Of a DNA stretch of 64,000 nt, positions 58,269 to 64,000 are shown one piece after another. Source of the DNA: Hymenochaete sp. R1. Its lineage: Eukaryota; Basidiomycota; Agaricomycetes; Hymenochaetales; Hymenochaetaceae. Position 1 is the first letter of the stretch; each line of letters opens with the position of its first letter. A model generated the notes under the pieces. That model ran no database searches. It worked only from the letters and a program-made list of their open reading frames with translations, and was not told the origin of the DNA. The DNA lies in contig JAFREE010000117.1 in NCBI GenBank assembly GCA_019400425.1, positions 1 to 64,000 of the forward strand, read 5' to 3'. The position numbers were made by a program, and so were the translations under genes.

Positions 58269-59495
58269 AAGGGAGAAGCTGTGTGTTCAATCTTTTTTCA
58301 ACGGATGATTACGAGATATAAGGTACTTCTCTCAGACACCCGGAGGCTTGGTGAGCGAATCAGAAGTAGCTACTGATATACCTTTTCTAATCCTTACTTT
58401 TTTCCCTGTCTCCGTGCCAGCGTACGTGGATTTTCCAATATCAAAAGGTCTTGCCTTGTACTAGCCAGGGCAAAAGTACCAACTGTTTATTTCTGTATTG
58501 GATCTACATCCATCTTCATCTAATAATCAATGAAAACTGATTTCGAATACCATGCTATATGAAACTTAACGAGTAGATGGCCCGCTCGTAAGGAAATGTA
58601 AGATTCAGTACCCGCCTGACACGAAGAATGAACATTTATTTGGCCACATCGTCAAACAATCGGGCTATGTGGTCGGCATGGTTGAAACGTCACCTTGTTC
58701 CAAGGGTAACGACGTCGAGTGCACGTACAACGAGAAGCGACTCAATGTGGGCCGGTCCGTATTTAGCCGCATCGCTCATTGTCTATGGCTTACGTCATTT
58801 GTTCACAATAGTGTCGCAGACGCAGACTTGCTTCAATTAAACGAAGCGTCAAAGCTTGCCAATTAAGCACAAATAGCAGCAAATAAAAATAAAAGCTCTT
58901 CTGGCTTGCATTGTCGAGACGTTCCTCCTTCATAGACGCACTATTGCTCTAGCTATAGCTATTTGGGCTTCTGGGGTAGCTTTCCGCTGGACTGCGTCTG
59001 TAAGAATGGACTAATGCTGAGGAAAAGGTTTAAAGAATGCTGTAGATTTCCACCGAGATTGCCATATGACTTGTGAGAATATCCAGACTCAGTAAAGCAC
59101 GGAGATGACTCTATAAATTCCACAATCCTGAATGTAATATTAAACTCCAGATAATCAACGGCCTAACTCTTGATTTTAATTGCAGCGTAGGTGTATAGAG
59201 GTCGAAGATGAAATCTAACAAGACGCGAGAGGTCAGACTAAACAAAGCCAAACAGAGAGAGAAACTTGCCATCTGTGGACTCGCTAGAAATTAGGCGCTG
59301 AAAAGTTGCAAAAACCAATCGAAACCAATCCACTCGAGTTTTGCATGAATCCTCCCTCCTCCCTATAAGTATTCCTCGCTTCAATTCAGTATGATGCCCG
59401 CCTTCTCACCTCCCTCTTCTCCTCTCGAGAACTCTCCGCTCCGTCGTCGTCGTTTCATCCATCCCAAACGCATTCGAACTCGCTGAGAACACAAG
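58269..59495. other. Intergenic
   Basis: A plus-strand frame at 58628-58866 (HIVKQSGYVVGMVETSPCS and SVFSRIAHCLWLTSFVHNS) reads protein-like but is short and unrecognised. The rest is AT-rich. The last 150 bp before 59496 are CT-rich, as usual for a fungal core promoter and 5' UTR. Confidence 0.4.
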
Positions 59496-60760
59496 ATGTT
59501 AGCGACGGCTAAGCCCACGTGCCCTCACAAGCTCCTCTCGAAAGCCTCCCCTTCCTATTCCGTGCGCAGGCGACGCGCTCTTCTCCTTAAGCCCACCACC
59601 ACCACCACTATCAATGGCTCACAACACCTCACCGTCTCGCCTTCTCTCCGATCCAAGGCCCGCAGGCTTGCACACGCATCAGGTTCAGGCTTCTCGACGC
59701 TTTCGAACGATCATGAATCCGTGTCTGCCTCGCGCGTCTTTGCACGAGTACAGACACGCCAACTTTCGCTCAATACCAGTGGTCGAAAGACCGTATGCAA
59801 GGGTCCCGGTGCAAACATCAGCATCGCGAGGCGCTTCCCCGAGAAGCTCAGACGTCCGTGTTTGAATGAAATGGAAGAGTGCAGCGTCCCGGGCCTTGAG
59901 GGTATTGGCTACAAGGACAGACTTGCTGAAATTGGTCTCCACGCCGTTCTAGATGAGATTCGATTGGATGGTACAAAGTGAGTGTCTAGCAATTTTTTTG
60001 TCTTTACGATTGCTTGATTCTGACCGCACTGTGGCTCTCTTGCAGCTTGTTCCGCGCTGTGACGGACACAACCGTCCCTCCTGTCCAAGCTGTATCCAAC
60101 AAACTCCCAGAGCAGATTACTATTTCTCTTCCCGCATCCGTTCGCCCAGAACATTACCCGACGCATATGCTTGCTGCACACACGCAAACTGCAGCACGCG
60201 TCCCCTCTAAGCACGATTCGCAGCAGTCGCGAGCTCCGCCCGTGCAGGCTCAACGGACAGTAACTATCTACCCCATCCACGCCCAAATGCTCGCTGCGCG
60301 CTGCCCACGTGTACCCGCTCTTCCCGTTCAGCCCTCTCCTTTCTCTCTCAAGACCGAAGACGTGGAAGACATTAAAGTTGACCTCTCTTCTTCTACCAAC
60401 GACGAACCCAAAGTCTCGCTAACGGTCCCCCTCATCCCATTTGCCATTCCCTCCCCACAACAATTTGGCCACCTTCTCCAACTTCTCTACACACACTCCA
60501 TCTCCGCCTTCCTCTCTCTCCTGATTCCCTTCGAGCCCGCCCGCTCCTACGCGGGTCTATACAAAGAACACGACCCAGTGTCACTCGCCGCGGCTATTGC
60601 TGGGTACCTTTCTGGCGAGGAAATCGTTGAAAGGATGAGGATCATTTATGGGATTTGGATGAACTGCGCTTCCCTCGGAGTGAGAGACGAGAGTGTATGG
60701 AGAGCGATTGAGGTCGCGTGGGCAGGGTATCGCGAGGGATTGATGATGGCAGACAGGTGA
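59496..60760 (+). CDS. Clp1-like regulator of clamp-cell development
   Basis: Clp1 (clampless1) is a basidiomycete-specific protein needed for clamp-connection formation downstream of the A mating-type genes in Coprinopsis and for dikaryotic growth in Ustilago. Two exons are joined by intron 59978-60045, giving EIRLDGTNLFRAVTDTTV. The N-terminal half is basic and Ser/Thr-rich. The C-terminal half holds the recognisable core: TVTIYPIHAQMLAARCPRVP, LTVPLIPFAIPSPQQFGHLL, LLYTHSISAFLSLLIP, VSLAAAIAGYLSGEEIVERM, IYGIWMNCASLGVRDESVW and AIEVAWAGYREGL. It has no known catalytic motif, and the length (about 400 residues) fits the family. The family assignment is from memory of Clp1-like sequences. 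Confidence 0.8.
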
Positions 60761-61546
60761 AGCAACCACTTCCTTCTCTTTTCTTCCCACTTTCTGGAAT
60801 GCGAAATCTTGGTATTTTTATTTCAAACCAAACCAAATCGTGTATCATTCCCCTACTGTATTCTCCCTCCACGCTTTCCTATGGTGCTGCTTTCAGGGCT
60901 TTTATGCCTTTATGCTCTCTACGTTTTCCCTTTCATATGCATTTTTCATATCATTTCTTGCTTTTCATTTCTTGCGGAACCCATCATTGCTCTTCATCTT
61001 GCTGTCGTATTGCTCTCCATCTTGCTATCGCATTGCTCTCCACCCTGCTTTCTCTGTCTATCACGCATATTTCATCGCATTTCAGTCACGCTTCACTCCC
61101 TTTTGCTTCATCATTCCGCACGTACGATACATTTCTCAACTTCTTTTGGAAACGGAAAGGATCAACTTAATTGTAATTCTTCGCATCTGTATAATCAACA
61201 TATCGATAACATAAAATACAAAAAAAGATGTTAAAAAGAAAAGGAGTCGTAGCAGCCTGTCTTTAGCTTTGTCTGAATTTTGGTCGTTGGATACTAGGCC
61301 GGTGGTGGACGAGGGTGTTCTACGATGATTACATAGCTAATTTAGGACTCAGACTCAGACCCGTCCTCGTTAAGTCAGCTCTCTCCTCGCACCCGTACAC
61401 AACACACACGCCTCAGGCTCTCTTGCACCAACAGTATAGCTACTCAAAGAACGTGCGATCGCCTTGAACACAGCTTCTCACAGCCGCAGCCAGCACCTTC
61501 ACGTCTCTTTCCTCGGCGAGAGACAGCGAAAGACCCCTCGGAGGTC
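60761..61546. other. Intergenic
   Basis: T-rich 3' sequence with overlapping hydrophobic frames on the plus strand that reflect CT/T bias, not a gene. Confidence 0.6.
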
Positions 61547-62549
61547 ATGACAAACGGCAACGTCAGTGCTCCGGTCAGCTCGACGTTCAATATCGACGAA
61601 CTGGACCCGTTCGCGGTATCCGAATCTGAAGAGGATGTAGAATGGGCTGGAGAGATGGATGGGATGGGTGGGGACGATAGGGTGGAGAGGGAGAGGGCTT
61701 GGGGGATCATGCAGGATCAGTTCGTGAATGTACGTTCTTTGAGTTCTGGACTTGTTCCTTCCTTCTTCCTTCTCTCTTTGGCTGTGTGCGGGGGCGTGCT
61801 ATGGGAAGGGATTTTTTTAGCACTGGTTGCTTGAGTTCTGGGCAATGACGATGACATCCTTCGACATCGTCTTTGCCATCTACAGATACACCGACATGGC
61901 GACCCGCATACACTCACCACCAGATGGGCGGGCCCCTTTTCTTACACAATTACAAGTTTTCTTCTCTGTTCACCTCTATCTCAAATTTGAATGAGGCTGA
62001 TGACGATGATATAAGGCTGGCTATCGCGAAGGCATCACGTCAGGCAAAGAACGTGAACTCCAACCTTCATTCGACAAAGGCTTCGCCGTATACGGCGCCC
62101 CATATGGACGTGAAATCGGGAAACTCAGGGGTATCCTTGCAGCACTTCTCTCGATCCTGGAACCATCTCCAGCGCATACAAAGATCAAATTAAATCGGGA
62201 CACTGAAACAGAGGATGCTCTACGCGAACTACGTGCCGTTTCTCGGTCCCTCGTATCTCTCAAACCCGAAGACCTCATCCCACCAGACGAAGAAACCCTA
62301 GCGCACGCGCGCGAACACACCGAAAGCTTACCTGACTCCGAAGACACGGCTGACAAGCTCGAGAAAGAGGAGAATGCGACAAGGGAGAGATATGAGCGTG
62401 GAAGAGCGATGCTTACGGATAATAAGAGGAGGCTGGGAGAGATATTAAAACGATTGGGCCAATCAGGTTCTTTTCGATCTAATCTTGGTGATATTACCGA
62501 GGGGCTCTTGACGCTGGTCTACGGTACTGGCGTTGAGAAACAATTATAA
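61547..62549 (+). CDS. YAE1 (Rli1/ABCE1 iron-sulfur adaptor)
   Basis: Yae1 with Lto1 recruits the ribosome-recycling ATPase Rli1 to the cytosolic iron-sulfur targeting complex. Exon 1 (61547-61729) reads FNIDELDPFAVSESEEDVEW, AGEMDGM, then ERERAWGIMQDQFVN. After an intron of 286 nt (61730-62015) the family core follows: AGYREGITSGKERELQPSFD, KGFAVYGAPYGREIGKLRGI and LAALLSILEPS. This is the deca-GX3 repeat of Yae1/Lto1 proteins. The C-terminal region is helical (LRELRAVSRSLVSLKPEDLI) and ends GVEKQL at a TAA (62547-62549). The intron is longer than its neighbours and may itself contain a skipped small exon. Confidence 0.88.
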
Positions 62550-63027
62550 AAGTTCTGGGCTCGGATGGGCAGATGGGCAATTGCGCCTGTTCGTTAAACT
62601 TCGTTTTATGGGGTCGAATCATACATGTGCGCTGGTTTTGCGGTTTCCCTTGGTGAGTAGCGATTTTGGTAAGAGGGTCAGTGCATTTATTGATGATAAC
62701 TATGATAACCTTCTTAGCTCTCCTTCGCCTCCTCTTACGAAGGCCCCGTCGGGAGAAGGACGATCCGCCGCAGTCACATCGACAAAATTCCTTTTTCGTA
62801 TGAAGCTCATTTAGTAGGAAGGTGATTGCGTCTTGTTTACATCTACTGCGATGCAGAATTGAAAAAAAAGGTATATTTGTAGGTGACTATGAGGACAGTA
62901 TCGACAGAGAACTGTCAATTTGGAGATGGACCACACGACTATTGACTTACGACTGGCCTGCCAGTTTAAGGTAAGTAGGATAAGTTCATGTACGCAGCGC
63001 GACCTAGGATAGTGTACCTTAGGTACT
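62550..63027. other. Convergent 3' intergenic region
   Basis: 3' regions of YAE1 and of family copy G. No gene is seen. Confidence 0.6.
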
Positions 63028-64000
63028 TCACTTGGGAGAAGTATCAATCACAAACAGTGCCTCCAAGACCGTCCTCTCCCTTTCAGTAAGCCAATCGAGA
63101 CCAGCAGTTTCGCAAAAACCTTTCAATGCGGCATATTGACTGTGATATTTGTCCTGTTCCTTCTGGAACTCGGGCCAAACCGCCTTTTTATAACCCAAGT
63201 TGTACTTTTTATTACGCCATTTCAGTCGTGCCGGCACCCAGAGACGGAAATAGTATAATTCCCATTGTAACACCTCTTTGGATTGTGTCAAAGCGGCGGG
63301 AGGGTCGATGTCATAGATACTCGGAACACCCTTCAAATTCTCGCCTCTGACGGTCGATCTTCGGTATGTGAGCGTCTTGGAGCTGCTATTACGGTTAGAA
63401 TACGCATTCTCAAACGCCGACTCTGCACGCTCGACCTCCGTCTTCTCCTCAGACAATTTAACATCGCCGGGTTTACGACCTGAGACGACTCGTATTATGT
63501 CGAGCTTTTCTTGGTTGCAGTGATTGTTAACCAAGTGTTCATAGTACACGCAACAGGGCAACCGGGGTTCTTCGTCGGAGACGAGACATTATAGCCGCTT
63601 TTCCCTAACGATATCGTGAAAGTCTTTCAGATTTTTCTCATATTCAGCAAGGAGCGCCGTGATGTGTTCCGTGTCAAGACGTGGACCCGGGTAAAGAGAG
63701 AACCCAGCGGTGTTAGGAAGTTGATGGTGATGATAACTCGTTTCCTGCTGGTCAGCCCTAGCTCTTCTGTTCGATTGCTCTTCGTGGGTTTCGTTCCCTG
63801 TGCGAGTTTTAAATATCCGGCGAACTGGTGCGAAAGGGACTTCAAACTTACGTGGGAGGGAAGAAGGATTGACCGACATCTCGCGCTATGGATGGCATTG
63901 AAGAGGAAAAAGGAAGCATCGTGTAAGTACCACTGACACGCTCATTGAATAGTCAATCGGAGCAAGGCTTAGACACACCTGAATAGCAAAAAGGTCCTTT
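63028..64000 (-). pseudogene. Family copy G, cut by window edge, in-frame stop
   Basis: The C-terminal part of a two-domain family member reads leftward from the window edge. At the edge an exon ends KDLFAIQ, matching the end of domain 1 in B and C. A linker exon follows (REMSVNPSSLP, in the place of HEGSAKLPPLP), and after a further intron domain 2 starts. Domain 2 runs LYPGPRLDTEHITALLAEYE, DFHDIVREKRL, then a TAA (63589-63591). The same frame continues CLVSDEEPRLPCCVYYEHLV and on through VPSIYDIDPPAALTQSKEVL, QWELYYFRLWVPARLKWRN and LDWLTERERTVLEALF. The rest of the domain is well kept, so the stop is recent, or a sequencing error. Domain 1 lies beyond position 64000. Confidence 0.75.

Noticed and set aside
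60809..61234. Hydrophobic overlapping frames downstream of the Clp1-like gene
   Set aside because: T/C-rich 3' sequence gives Leu/Phe/Ser-rich frames in all three phases, which is composition and not coding.
62533..62814. 93-codon frame after YAE1
   Set aside because: It overlaps the YAE1 stop, lacks similarity, and lies in the 3' region of two converging genes.

Overview
The window reads as nuclear DNA of a filamentous mushroom-forming basidiomycete (Agaricomycetes-like). Genes are split by many short GT-AG introns of about 45-90 nt. Proteins are rich in Ser/Pro low-complexity stretches. The gene content is fungal: a velvet regulator, a Clp1-like clamp-cell regulator, BTN1/CLN3, ZRG17, a DCR2-type phosphatase and a fungal thaumatin-like fragment. 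There is no operon structure, no rRNA or tRNA that I could recognise, and no intact transposon.

Layout, left to right. 0-5 kb: an 11-bp minisatellite, a broken thaumatin-like gene, an F-box/LRR gene and the first member of an unrecognised protein family (copy A). 5-25 kb: mostly single-copy conserved genes, namely a tRNA t6A dehydratase (TCD type), a PH-like domain protein, a velvet protein, cyclophilin A, a very long Ser-rich protein with a DUF7587-like N-terminus, and a DCR2-like metallophosphatase. 26-33 kb: two more family members (B, C) separated by 3 kb with only broken coding traces. 33-50 kb: ZRG17-like zinc transporter, a tandem array of four short-chain dehydrogenases plus one relic, BTN1, and the DEAD-box helicase DBP4. 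51-56 kb: a truncated relic (H) followed by three family members (D, E, F), all in one direction. 57-64 kb: RCE1 CAAX protease, Clp1-like gene, YAE1, and a further family member (G) that runs off the right edge and carries an in-frame stop in the part seen.

The main discovery candidate is the family A-H: eight copies in 64 kb. Each complete copy starts with a tiny basic exon (KRR/KRK) that is spliced to one (D, E, F) or two (A, B, C, probably G) copies of a roughly 200-250-residue, charged, apparently helical, cytosolic or nuclear domain. The signature is P-S-[IV]-[YF] followed by K-x-x-[LMV]-x-W-E-x-Y and an Ala/Pro-rich x-L-x-W box. I do not recognise the domain. The family shows birth-and-death behaviour: a recent N-domain duplication between B and C that stops inside an intron, a truncated relic (H), and a nonsense-interrupted copy (G). 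Together with the SDR array and the thaumatin pseudogene, this makes an actively duplicating accessory landscape interleaved with core housekeeping genes.

Gene models were built by eye from reading frames, splice signals and protein similarity from memory. Exon junctions given to the base are those where phase and protein continuity agreed. Others are approximate.
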